Both the position numbers and the translations under genes were made by a program. DNA of 13,554 nt from Pseudomonadota bacterium (GTDB taxonomy: Bacteria > Desulfobacterota > Desulfovibrionia > Desulfovibrionales > Desulfovibrionaceae), in the NCBI GenBank assembly GCA_023411815.1, contig JAEYOJ010000023.1, positions 1-13,554 of the forward strand, read 5' to 3'. The notes below the pieces were generated by a model that was not told the origin of the DNA, searched no databases, and saw only the letters and a list, made by a program, of their open reading frames with translations. This document shows positions 1-13,291 of this stretch, piece after piece. Position 1 is the stretch's first letter. Every line of letters begins with the position of its first letter.

Positions 1-127
1 CGGCGACAACGCCACGTTCATGGTCGATCTGATCGCTCCTATCGCCATGGAGAAGGGCCTGCGTTTCGCCATCCGCGAGGGTGGACGCACCGTGGGCGCC
101 GGCGTTGTCTCCGAAATCACGGAGTAA
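1..127 (+). CDS. tuf: Elongation factor Tu, C-terminal fragment (partial, 5' end outside window)
   Basis: Reading from base 2, 41 codons end at TAA 125-127. The translation contains DLIAPIAMEKGLRFAIREGG followed by RTVGAGVVSEITE, the conserved end of domain III of EF-Tu, the GTPase that carries aminoacyl-tRNA to the ribosomal A site in the cytoplasm. RTVGAGVV is the typical last strand of the barrel. Only about a tenth of the protein is visible, so the GTP-binding domain cannot be judged. The stop lies 6 bases before the rpmG start, and the rpmG ribosome binding site (GGAG, 121-124) sits inside the last tuf codons, so the two are co-transcribed and probably translationally coupled. Identity is very safe; whether the genome has a second tuf copy cannot be seen. 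Confidence 0.95.
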   Translation, partial: GDNATFMVDLIAPIAMEKGLRFAIREGGRTVGAGVVSEITE

Positions 128-133
128 ATGCAT

Positions 134-283
134 ATGCGAGTCAACATCCAGTTGCAATGCACCGAGTGCAAGCGTCGCAATTACGCGACGACCAAGAACA
201 AGAAAAACACTTCCGAGCGTATCGAGCTGAAAAAGTACTGCCCGTGGGACCGCAAGCACACGGCGCACAAGGAAGTGAAGTAA
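134..283 (+). CDS. rpmG: 50S ribosomal protein L33
   Basis: A 49-residue basic protein, the normal L33 length, with the family core TECKRRNYATTKNKKNTSER and ELKKYCPWDRKHTAHKEVK. L33 is a small protein of the large ribosomal subunit near the E site. It has the first zinc knuckle, C9-x2-C12, but the second knuckle is C36-P-W-D39, with Asp where zinc-binding L33 proteins carry a fourth Cys. The start at 134 is preferred because GGAG at 121-124 is 9 bases upstream; an in-frame ATG at 128 (ATG CAT ATG) would leave only 3 bases and add two residues. The gene lies directly behind tuf and ahead of tRNA-Trp. Too short to be found easily by long-ORF criteria, but the match is clear. Confidence 0.95.
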   Translation: MRVNIQLQCTECKRRNYATTKNKKNTSERIELKKYCPWDRKHTAHKEVK

Positions 284-298
284 GCATTTGATGATTTT

Positions 299-321
299 GC
301 CTGGGGCCTTTGGCTCCAGGC
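299..321 (+). promoter_or_regulatory. Strong GC-rich hairpin between rpmG and tRNA-Trp
   Basis: GCCTGGGGCC (299-308) pairs with GGCTCCAGGC (312-321) over 10 bp with one G-U pair and a TTT loop. No T run follows (GCAATCTGAT), so it is not a standard intrinsic terminator. It ends 10 bases before the tRNA 5' end. It may protect the rpmG mRNA 3' end after RNase P cuts the tRNA out, cause pausing or partial termination, or be an endonuclease site. The pairing is seen directly; the role is inference. Confidence 0.6.
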
Positions 322-331
322 GCAATCTGAT

Positions 332-407
332 AGGCCAGTAGCTCTAACGGTAGAGCACCGGACTCCAAATCCGGGGGTTGGGGGTTCGAATCCCTCCTGG
401 CCTGCCA
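332..407 (+). tRNA. trnW: tRNA-Trp (anticodon CCA)
   Basis: A full cloverleaf of 76 bases can be drawn. The acceptor AGGCCAG (332-338) pairs with CTGGCCT (397-403), the discriminator is G404, and CCA is encoded at 405-407. The D stem is GCTC/GAGC (341-344/353-356). The anticodon stem is CCGGA/TCCGG (358-362/370-374) with loop CTCCAAA and anticodon CCA at 365-367, reading UGG. The variable loop is GGGTT. The T stem is GGGGG/CCCTC (one G-U) with loop TTCGAAT. G73 is the normal discriminator for bacterial tRNA-Trp. The gene is embedded between rpmG and secE with no visible promoter or terminator of its own, so it must be released from the operon transcript by RNase P and 3' processing. Confidence 0.97.
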
Positions 408-423
408 CAAATTTGGGATGGCC

Positions 424-711
424 ATGGCTAAGCAGACAAAGACGAGCACCGAAGAATCCAAGAAGACTGTCCAACCTGGCAAGGCTCAGGTTGCAGCGAA
501 GCCGGAAGCCAAGACCATGGGGACTCGCGTTTCGGAGCTGCGCGAATTTTTCGAGCAGTCCAAGGGCGAGCTCAAGAAGGTGGTATGGCCTACCCGCAAG
601 GAAGTAACCGCTACCGCCATTGCGGTGCTCATTGTGGTCGTGCTCATGGGCATTTTTCTCGGGGTGGCCGATACGCTGCTGTCCAAACTGATTCAGGTCG
701 TCCTGTCCTAG
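424..711 (+). CDS. secE: Preprotein translocase subunit SecE
   Basis: A 95-residue protein of the short bacterial SecE type. SecE clamps the SecY channel in the inner membrane, so with SecY and SecG it forms the export pore used by SecA. Residues 1-35 are a polar, Lys/Ala-rich tail. The amphipathic signature helix follows (SELREFFEQSKGELKKVVWP, about 37-56, then TRKE). One membrane helix spans about 63-85 (TAIAVLIVVVLMGIFLGVA). E. coli SecE has three helices, most other bacteria have one. Start choice: ATG 424 has GGGA at 415-418 five bases upstream; an in-frame ATG at 418 (97 residues) has no usable site at proper spacing. The start lies only 16 bases after the tRNA-Trp CCA, and nusG follows after 9 bases. 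Confidence 0.93.
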   Translation: MAKQTKTSTEESKKTVQPGKAQVAAKPEAKTMGTRVSELREFFEQSKGELKKVVWPTRKEVTATAIAVLIVVVLMGIFLGVADTLLSKLIQVVLS

Positions 712-720
712 GTGGCGTGC

Positions 721-1269
721 ATGAGTGAGACCAACGACACGAAAGCACGCTGGTACATTGTGCATACCTACTCCGGATTCGAGCATCGCGTGGAGCAGAC
801 CATCCGCGAGATGATGCGTACCGGGCAGGATCAGGGCCTGGTCAAGGAAGTGGTGGTCCCCACGGAGAAGGTCATCGAACTTGTCAAGGGTGAAAAGCGC
901 ACGAGCACGCGCAAGTTCTACCCTGGCTATATCATGGTCCAGATGATCATGACGGACTTCTCCTGGCATCTGGTGCAGACCATTCCCAGAGTGACGGGCT
1001 TCGTCGGGGGCAAAAACCGACCGACGCCCATGCGCGACAGCGAAGCCCAGAAGATTTTGATGATGATGGAGCAGAGGCAGGAAAAGCCGAGGCCGAAGTT
1101 CCATTTCGAACGCGGCGACGAAGTCAGAGTTATTGACGGTCCTTTCAGCGGCTTCAACGGCTCTGTCGAAGAAGTCAATTACGACAAGGGCAAGCTCAAG
1201 GTTTCGGTTTCCATTTTCGGACGCCAGACCCCCGTTGAGCTCGATTTCGTCCAGGTGAGCAAGAGCTAG
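721..1269 (+). CDS. nusG: Transcription termination/antitermination protein NusG
   Basis: A 182-residue protein of normal NusG length. The N-terminal NGN domain (about 10-118) starts with WYIVHTYSGFEHRV and contains FYPGYIMVQM (66-75) and TGFVGGKNRPTPM (92-104), the surface that binds the RNA polymerase clamp. A linker is followed by the KOW domain (about 131-182) with the RGDEVRVIDGPFSGFNGSVE motif, which in E. coli binds Rho or ribosomal protein S10. It controls elongation, Rho termination and coupling. The start at 721 is chosen over the in-frame GTG at 712 because AGGTGG (710-715) is a good ribosome binding site 5 bases upstream; this site overlaps the secE stop codon, pointing to coupled translation. 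Next to secE, as in most bacteria. Confidence 0.97.
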   Translation: MSETNDTKARWYIVHTYSGFEHRVEQTIREMMRTGQDQGLVKEVVVPTEKVIELVKGEKRTSTRKFYPGYIMVQMIMTDFSWHLVQTIPRVTGFVGGKNRPTPMRDSEAQKILMMMEQRQEKPRPKFHFERGDEVRVIDGPFSGFNGSVEEVNYDKGKLKVSVSIFGRQTPVELDFVQVSKS

Positions 1270-1307
1270 TGGCTACAAGCAACGGCAATCGTTGAGGTTT
1301 AAAGACA

Positions 1308-1730
1308 ATGGCCAAGAAAATCACTGGCAAGGTCAAATTGCAGATTCCGGCCGGCGCGGCGAACCCTTCGCCTCCGGTTGGTCCGGCCCTGGGCCAGCAA
1401 GGCGTGAACATCATGGAGTTCTGCAAGGCGTTCAACGCCAGGACGCAGGACCAGAAAGGCATGATTATCCCGGTCATTATCACCGTCTATGCCGACCGGT
1501 CGTTCACCTTCATCACCAAGACCCCGCCTGCCAGCGTGTTGGTCATGAAGGCCGCCAAGCTGGAGAAGGGTTCCGGTGAGCCCAACCGCAACAAGGTTGG
1601 CAAGGTTACCATGGATCAGGTCCGGGAGATTGCCAAACTGAAGCTGCCTGATCTGACGGCCAAGGACCTGGACGCTGCCGTCCGTTCGATCATGGGTACC
1701 GCCCGCAGCATGGGCATAGATGTCGTCTAG
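1308..1730 (+). CDS. rplK: 50S ribosomal protein L11
   Basis: A 140-residue protein, the usual L11 length. The N-terminal domain carries KVKLQIPAGAANPSPPVGPALGQ; the proline-rich PPVGPALGQ loop (22-30) is the region that faces thiostrepton and the GTPase-associated centre of 23S rRNA. The C-terminal rRNA-binding domain (about 75-140) ends in SIMGTARSMGIDVV. L11 forms the base of the L7/L12 stalk with L10 and takes part in factor binding and the stringent response. GAGG at 1294-1297 lies 10 bases before the ATG. The 38-base gap from nusG shows no clear promoter or hairpin; the gap to rplA is 15 bases, so rplK and rplA form a translation pair. Confidence 0.98.
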   Translation: MAKKITGKVKLQIPAGAANPSPPVGPALGQQGVNIMEFCKAFNARTQDQKGMIIPVIITVYADRSFTFITKTPPASVLVMKAAKLEKGSGEPNRNKVGKVTMDQVREIAKLKLPDLTAKDLDAAVRSIMGTARSMGIDVV

Positions 1731-1745
1731 GTGAGGATTTAAGCA

Positions 1746-2456
1746 ATGCCCAAGCACGGAAAAAAGTTTCGCAAGGCTACGGAAGGGCTCGATCTCATCG
1801 AGCAGCGCTTCACGGTGGAAGAGGCCGTGAAGCTCGCCGTCGAGCGGGCCTATGCCAAGTTTGACGAGACCGTGGACATCGTCTTCAATCTCGGCGTGAA
1901 CCCCAAATACTCCGACCAGATGGTGCGCGGCGCTGTGTCGCTGCCCAACGGCCTTGGTAAGAGCGTGCGCATCGCCGTGTTCTGTCAGGGCGAGAAGCAG
2001 GCCGAGGCCAAGGCCGCCGGCGCTCACTTCGTCGGCGCCGAGGATCTCATCGAGAAGATTCAGGGCGGGTGGCTCGAGTTCGACAAGGCCATCGCCACGC
2101 CTGATATGATGGCTCAGGTCGGCAAGATCGGCCGCGTGCTGGGTCCTCGCGGACTCATGCCCAACGCCAAGACCGGCACCGTTACCTTTGATCTCACCAA
2201 GGCGGTCTCCGAGCAGATGGCCGGTAAGGTCGAGTTCAAGGTCGACAAGGCCGGCGTGCTGCATGCTCCCCTGGGCAAGGTTTCCTTCGGTCCCGGCAAG
2301 ATCCTGGAAAACCTCAAGGCGCTCTCTGACCAGGTTCTGCGCCTCAAACCGTCTTCCGCCAAGGGCACCTACATCAAGGGCATGGCCGTGAGCACGACCA
2401 TGGGTCCCGGCTTCAAGGTCGACTCGGCTGAGGCTCGCAGGTTTGTCGAAGGTTAA
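1746..2456 (+). CDS. rplA: 50S ribosomal protein L1
   Basis: A 236-residue protein, close to the usual 230-235 of bacterial L1. It forms the mobile L1 stalk beside the E site and helps release deacylated tRNA. The family signature IGRVLGPRGLMPNAKTGTV is at about 128-146, and the C-terminus has the conserved TYIKGMAVSTTMGPG. Domain I is split (about 1-66 and 160-236) around domain II. In enterobacteria L1 represses its own operon by binding the rplK leader; no L1-binding site was identified in the short nusG-rplK gap here. GTGAGG at 1731-1736, starting directly behind the rplK stop, is the ribosome binding site 9 bases from the ATG. Confidence 0.98.
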   Translation: MPKHGKKFRKATEGLDLIEQRFTVEEAVKLAVERAYAKFDETVDIVFNLGVNPKYSDQMVRGAVSLPNGLGKSVRIAVFCQGEKQAEAKAAGAHFVGAEDLIEKIQGGWLEFDKAIATPDMMAQVGKIGRVLGPRGLMPNAKTGTVTFDLTKAVSEQMAGKVEFKVDKAGVLHAPLGKVSFGPGKILENLKALSDQVLRLKPSSAKGTYIKGMAVSTTMGPGFKVDSAEARRFVEG

Positions 2457-2458
2457 GC

Positions 2459-2490
2459 AAGGCCGGGCTGGGCTGTTTCAGCCTAGCCTT
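2459..2490 (+). terminator. Hairpin behind rplA, possible attenuator
   Basis: GCTGGGCTG (2467-2475) pairs with CAGCCTAGC (2479-2487) over 9 bp with one G-U and a TTT loop; AAG/CTT (2459-2461/2488-2490) can extend it across a bulge. It starts 3 bases after the rplA stop. There is no T run after it, so any termination would be weak or factor-dependent; mRNA 3'-end protection is equally possible. The pairing is seen, the role inferred. Confidence 0.5.
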
Positions 2491-2493
2491 GAG

Positions 2494-2508
2494 TATACAA
2501 TATAGAAT
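2494..2508 (+). promoter_or_regulatory. Possible -10 element ahead of rplJ (weak)
   Basis: This short AT-rich island in a GC-rich operon holds TATACA (2494-2499) and TAGAAT (2503-2508, 5 of 6 to TATAAT). No convincing -35 hexamer is found at 16-18 bases upstream, where the rplA hairpin sits. E. coli has a promoter in the corresponding place, which is the only outside support. It could also be plain single-stranded linker in the L10 leader. Confidence 0.25.
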
Positions 2509-2522
2509 ACCAATGGGATAGT

Positions 2523-2614
2523 GAGTCCAAGACCGCTGGCGGGCAAAAGCCCTTAATCTCCCGCGGTAGACAGACTGGCTCCTCTCCCGCCCGGTTAACC
2601 TCCTACTTCAGGAG
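2523..2614 (+). promoter_or_regulatory. Ribosomal protein L10 leader (autoregulatory mRNA element)
   Basis: The 164-base rplA-rplJ gap holds the conserved L10-leader core CCAAGACCGCTGG (2527-2539) and CTTAATC (2552-2558). The core strand resembles the AGACAGCC strand of 23S rRNA helix 42, the L10 binding site. Pairings seen: GAG/CCA (2523-2525, 2527-2529, bulged T) with TGGCTC (2576-2581); ACCGC (2532-2536) with GCGGT (2563-2567), extended by GG/CC; apical GGGC-AAAA-GCCC (2541-2552). A rival pairing GGCGGG (2538-2543) with CCCGCC (2586-2591) is available. Just before the gene, CTCCT (2600-2604) pairs with the ribosome binding site AGGAG (2610-2614). In known cases the L10-(L12)n complex binds the leader and blocks rplJL translation; the same is inferred here. 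Confidence 0.8.
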
Positions 2615-2620
2615 AAACAC

Positions 2621-3145
2621 GTGAACAGGTCGGAAAAAGCGCAGATTATCGACCAGATCAAGGCGAGAGCCGACCGGGCGAGCATTTGTGTGGTCACGGA
2701 CTTCAAGGGGATCAAGGTTGAAGAGATCACCGAACTTCGCGTAAAGCTGCGCGAGGCAGGCGTGGAATACGCCGTGGTCAAGAACACCTTGGCGCGTATC
2801 GCCACTTCCGGCGGCATGCACAAGACCCTTGGTGAGCGCCTCAAGGAGAACAACGCCATTGCCTTCGGATTCGACGATCCGGTCGCGGCGGCGAAGACCC
2901 TGGTCGAGTATGCCAGGGTCAACAAGAAGTTCTCCGTGCGCTTCGCCAGCCTGGAAGGCAAGCTTCTGACCGAAGCCCAGATCCAGGATCTCGCCAGGCT
3001 CCCGGGCAAGCAGCAGCTGCTTGGCATGGTCCTTGGCACCATGAACGCCGTGCCCACCAATTTCGTCTCGCTGTTGGCCAACGTGCCTCGCGGCCTGCTG
3101 AATGTCCTGACCGCGCTCAAGGACAAGAAGGCCGAGGCTGCTTAA
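2621..3145 (+). CDS. rplJ: 50S ribosomal protein L10
   Basis: A 174-residue protein of normal length. It begins with MNRSEKAQIIDQIK and has the family core VVTDFKGIKVEEITELRVKL (about 24-43) followed by EYAVVKNTLARIA (49-61). The N-terminal domain binds 23S rRNA next to L11; the C-terminal helix (about 140-174, NVPRGLLNVLTALKDKKAEA) carries the sites for L7/L12 dimers. The start is GTG 2621, with AGGAG at 2610-2614 six bases upstream; homology begins right at this codon. GTG plus a masked binding site means initiation is probably limiting and controllable through the preceding leader. The 33-base gap to rplL is short, consistent with a coupled pair made in different amounts. Confidence 0.97.
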   Translation: MNRSEKAQIIDQIKARADRASICVVTDFKGIKVEEITELRVKLREAGVEYAVVKNTLARIATSGGMHKTLGERLKENNAIAFGFDDPVAAAKTLVEYARVNKKFSVRFASLEGKLLTEAQIQDLARLPGKQQLLGMVLGTMNAVPTNFVSLLANVPRGLLNVLTALKDKKAEAA

Positions 3146-3178
3146 ACAAGCGTAACACATTCGAGAGGAGTATCCCAA

Positions 3179-3565
3179 ATGGCTGATATCACCAAAGAGC
3201 AAGTAGTCGATTTCATCGCCGGCATGACCGTCCTTGAGCTGTCCCAGTTCATCAAGGAGCTTGAGGAGAAGTTCGGCGTTTCCGCCGCTGCCCCGATGGC
3301 CGTGGCCGCCATGCCCGCCGCTGGCGCCGCTCCCGCCGAGGCCGCCGAGGAGAAGACCGAGTTCGATGTCATCCTCAAGAGCGCCGGCAGCAACAAGATC
3401 GCTGTCATCAAGGTTGTGCGCGCCCTCACTGGCCTTGGCCTCAAGGAAGCCAAGGACAAGGTTGACGGCACTCCTTCCGCCCTCAAGGAAGGCGTGTCCA
3501 AGGAAGACGCCCAGGCTGCCAAGAAGCAGCTTGAAGAGGCTGGCGCTGAAGTCGAAATCAAGTAA
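3179..3565 (+). CDS. rplL: 50S ribosomal protein L7/L12
   Basis: A 128-residue acidic protein, typical L7/L12. The N-terminal dimerisation and L10-binding helices are at 1-33 (ITKEQVVDFIAGMTVLELSQ onward), an Ala/Pro/Gly hinge at about 34-58 (AAAPMAVAAMPAAGAAPAEA), and the globular C-terminal domain at 59-128 has KTEFDVILKSAGSNKIAVIK and VRALTGLGLKEAKDKVDGTP, the helix that contacts EF-Tu, EF-G and IF2. L7/L12 is the only ribosomal protein present in several copies, and its ribosome binding site is strong (GAGAGGAG 3163-3170, 8 bases before the ATG), stronger and more exposed than that of rplJ, which fits the needed 4:1 or 6:1 ratio to L10. A hairpin terminator-like element follows. Confidence 0.98.
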   Translation: MADITKEQVVDFIAGMTVLELSQFIKELEEKFGVSAAAPMAVAAMPAAGAAPAEAAEEKTEFDVILKSAGSNKIAVIKVVRALTGLGLKEAKDKVDGTPSALKEGVSKEDAQAAKKQLEEAGAEVEIK

Positions 3566-3591
3566 GCTGTCACTTCTTTCCTTTAAATGGG

Positions 3592-3629
3592 AAGAGCGCA
3601 GGGCTCCGCAGGGAGTCTTGCGCTCTTTT
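3592..3629 (+). terminator. rplL-rpoB attenuator (intrinsic terminator-like hairpin)
   Basis: AAGAGCGCA (3592-3600) pairs perfectly with TGCGCTCTT (3619-3627); inside, CTCC (3604-3607) pairs with GGAG (3611-3614 region). The stem runs into a short T run (TTTT 3626-3629, then A). Position 27 bases after rplL and 270 before rpoB matches the attenuator known from E. coli, where most transcripts stop and a minority continue into rpoBC. The short T run suggests partial rather than complete termination, as needed since no clear promoter was found before rpoB. Confidence 0.8.
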
Positions 3630-3643
3630 ACCCGTTTTGAGTA

Positions 3644-3844
3644 GCCTTGGGACAAGCGGTATCCAAGGCCGTTTCAATCAAGTCTCGCTCTTTGTGGACA
3701 GATCGTGTAAATTTTCAGAGGAAGGTCACACCCTTGACCATGAACACTTCAATGTCCACATTCCCAACAGCCGCACTGCGAAAATTGTGCGGTGTCTTTC
3801 CAGGAGCATACAACCGCGCCGATACAACCGAAACCATCGGCGTG
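3644..3844 (+). promoter_or_regulatory. Structured rpoB leader: four further inverted repeats in a 333-base gene-free spacer
   Basis: The 3566-3898 spacer holds no credible gene. After the attenuator come: GCCTTGG (3644-3650)/CCAAGGC (3663-3669); a long-range 8-bp stem TGTGGACA (3693-3700)/TGTCCACA (3753-3760) enclosing GGTCA (3724-3728)/TGACC (3735-3739); CCGCAC (3771-3776)/GTGCGG (3787-3792); and CCGCGCCGAT (3814-3823 region)/ATCGGCGTG (3836-3844), a 9-bp stem with one G-U. None is followed by a T run. In E. coli this spacer carries an RNase III site and rpoB translation is autoregulated; one of these stems, best the long 3693-3760 structure, could be such a site. No protein with a known binding motif can be named. 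Confidence 0.55.
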
Positions 3845-3898
3845 TCAACAATATCGGGCATACTCCCAGTTAACCGAAACTAGGTTGATGAGGATACC

Positions 3899-8005
<4,107 letters not shown>

Positions 8006-8068
8006 CGCCGGCTTGCGGGCGAGGCTCCTTGGCATGATTCGCAACCTTGATAGTGCGAGGGTTTAAAT

Positions 8069-12226
<4,158 letters not shown>

Positions 12227-12247
12227 TCCAGGCTACATCGAACATGC

Positions 12248-12284
12248 AAGCAGGGCCGCCTTAAGGCGGCCCTGCTTTTTATTT
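12248..12284 (+). terminator. Intrinsic terminator of the rpoBC operon
   Basis: AAGCAGGGCCGCC (12248-12260) pairs perfectly over 13 bp with GGCGGCCCTGCTT (12265-12277), loop TTAA, followed by a T run (TTTTT 12276-12280, then ATTT). It lies 21 bases after the rpoC stop. Read on the other strand there is no T run, so it acts for rpoC only. Confidence 0.95.
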
Positions 12285-12368
12285 GCGGGAACCGAAGCCC
12301 GCAGCAACGTGCACCTGAAATGTACAGCTAAGGTGCGGGGAGCGGCGCTCTATGCCGGCGCCCTGCGG

Positions 12369-12405
12369 GGAGAGGGCCAGAGAAATATGAGATCTGGCCC
12401 TCTCC
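12369..12405 (-). terminator. Hairpin at the 3' end of the beta-barrel gene
   Basis: GGAGAGGGCCAGA (12369-12381) pairs perfectly with TCTGGCCCTCTCC (12393-12405), 13 bp with an 11-base AT-rich loop. It begins 18 bases beyond the stop of the - strand gene, the place of a terminator. On the - strand it is not followed by T's (it runs into CCCGCAGG), so it is not a classic intrinsic terminator; on the + strand only ATT follows. It could be a U-less terminator, an mRNA-stabilising stem, or a barrier between the converging transcripts. Confidence 0.6.
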
Positions 12406-12423
12406 ATTCAAACGCAAGATGCC

Positions 12424-13098
12424 CTAAAATTCATAGCGCACGCCCGCCAGGAACTCGCTCGCTCGCAGTTCCGTGCGCACGGTGTTGCCGCCGTTCCTGT
12501 ATTTCGCTGTGCCGAAATCGACATAGCGCCAGCCCAGATCGATCATCATGCGCTGGCTGGCGCGCAGGCCCACGCCGCCTCCGATATTCCAGGCCAGATC
12601 GGATGATTCGTCCTTGCCGCCGAAACTGGCATAACTTCCCGATACGCCGACATCAATGTCATGGAACGCCGAGCCCAGGCCAAGGCCCACGTACGGCTGC
12701 CACGCGGCGCCGGTGCGGAAGTCGTAATAGCCGTTCAGGAAAAGCGTGCTCACTCCGATGTCCGCATCAACCTTGGTGGCCCCGTTATAGTAGGAATAAT
12801 CGAAGTCGCTGCGGCCCATGTATTCAAGCTCCAGGCGCACGGGCGTCCTGTAGGTGTAGTAGAAATCGTAACCGCCCAGGATTCCCAGGCCAAACACGCT
12901 TCCGTTGTCGTCCGAACCGGACAGGGTGTAACCGCGTCCAGGGGCGCGGATTTCCATGTCATCGCTGAACACGAATGACGGACCAAGGCGCAGCCCGACA
13001 TAGGGCCCGCTCTTGTGCACTCCTTGGGCGGCTGCCTGGCTGGCGCAGCAGATCAGGAGCAGCAGAAGGGCGAGGCATGTTGTGTTGCATCTTTTCAT
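12424..13098 (-). CDS. Putative outer-membrane beta-barrel protein
   Basis: A 224-residue protein with a clear Sec signal peptide (MKRCNTTC, then ALLLLLICCASQAAA, cleavage likely after AAA near residue 25). The mature part opens with GPYVGLRLGPSFVFSDD and continues with alternating aromatic/glycine strands (FGLGILGGYDFYYTY, PVRLELEYMGRSDFDYSYY, WQPYVGLGLGSAFHD, AWNIGGGVGLRASQRMMIDL, GWRYVDFG) and ends in FLAGVRYEF, with the C-terminal Phe that the BAM machinery recognises. This fits the small 8-strand barrel group (OmpA N-terminal/Opa-like porin fold). No ligand or specific function can be assigned. Start: AAGGAAG lies 5 bases upstream (13104-13110 on the complement). Two Cys in the signal region (LICC) do not make a good lipobox. 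Convergent with rpoC and not part of that operon. Confidence 0.82.
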   Translation of the reverse strand: MKRCNTTCLALLLLLICCASQAAAQGVHKSGPYVGLRLGPSFVFSDDMEIRAPGRGYTLSGSDDNGSVFGLGILGGYDFYYTYRTPVRLELEYMGRSDFDYSYYNGATKVDADIGVSTLFLNGYYDFRTGAAWQPYVGLGLGSAFHDIDVGVSGSYASFGGKDESSDLAWNIGGGVGLRASQRMMIDLGWRYVDFGTAKYRNGGNTVRTELRASEFLAGVRYEF

Positions 13099-13195
13099 GT
13101 CATCTTCCTTGGGTTGCGTTGTGTTTGCCTAGGTGCGCTTGGGCTGGGTCTGGAGAGCCAGGCACGCGGGATGACATTGAGCAAGATGCATGCAC

Positions 13196-13264
13196 TTGCG
13201 CAACATTTTGAATTTGCTGATGGCGGCTCAACGCAATGTAAAAACAAGTGCGCAAGGTTTGCGC
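13196..13264. repeat. Cluster of TTGCGC/GCGCAA inverted repeats, candidate operator
   Basis: TTGCGCAA at 13196-13203 is a perfect 8-base palindrome, and GCGCAA (13250-13255) with TTGCGC (13259-13264) forms a perfect 6-base inverted repeat around GGT. Four copies of the same half-site within 69 bases, 98-166 bases upstream of the beta-barrel start, suggest binding sites for a dimeric regulator. No regulator family can be named, and the half-site is GC-rich enough for chance to contribute. Confidence 0.35.
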
Positions 13265-13291
13265 TGGCGTCACGAAAACAGCGCATCGATT

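Noticed and set aside
141..1104. Antisense reading frames crossing tRNA-Trp, with peptides such as RRDSNPQPPDLESGALPLEL and QEGFEPPTPGF
   Set aside because: These are the well-known false peptides produced by translating the complement of a tRNA gene. They also run antisense through secE and nusG and have no ribosome binding site.
1270..1307. Possible L1 operator or promoter between nusG and rplK
   Set aside because: The 38 bases contain no convincing stem, rRNA-like strand or promoter hexamers.
3637..3883. Two overlapping + strand frames of 78 codons in the rplL-rpoB spacer
   Set aside because: They overlap each other, lack ribosome binding sites, have no recognisable protein features, and cover the inverted repeats of the leader; better explained as chance frames in non-coding RNA.
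8006..8068. Possible regulatory hairpin between rpoB and rpoC
   Set aside because: Only a 4-bp CGCC/GGCG stem could be drawn; not distinguishable from chance in GC-rich DNA.
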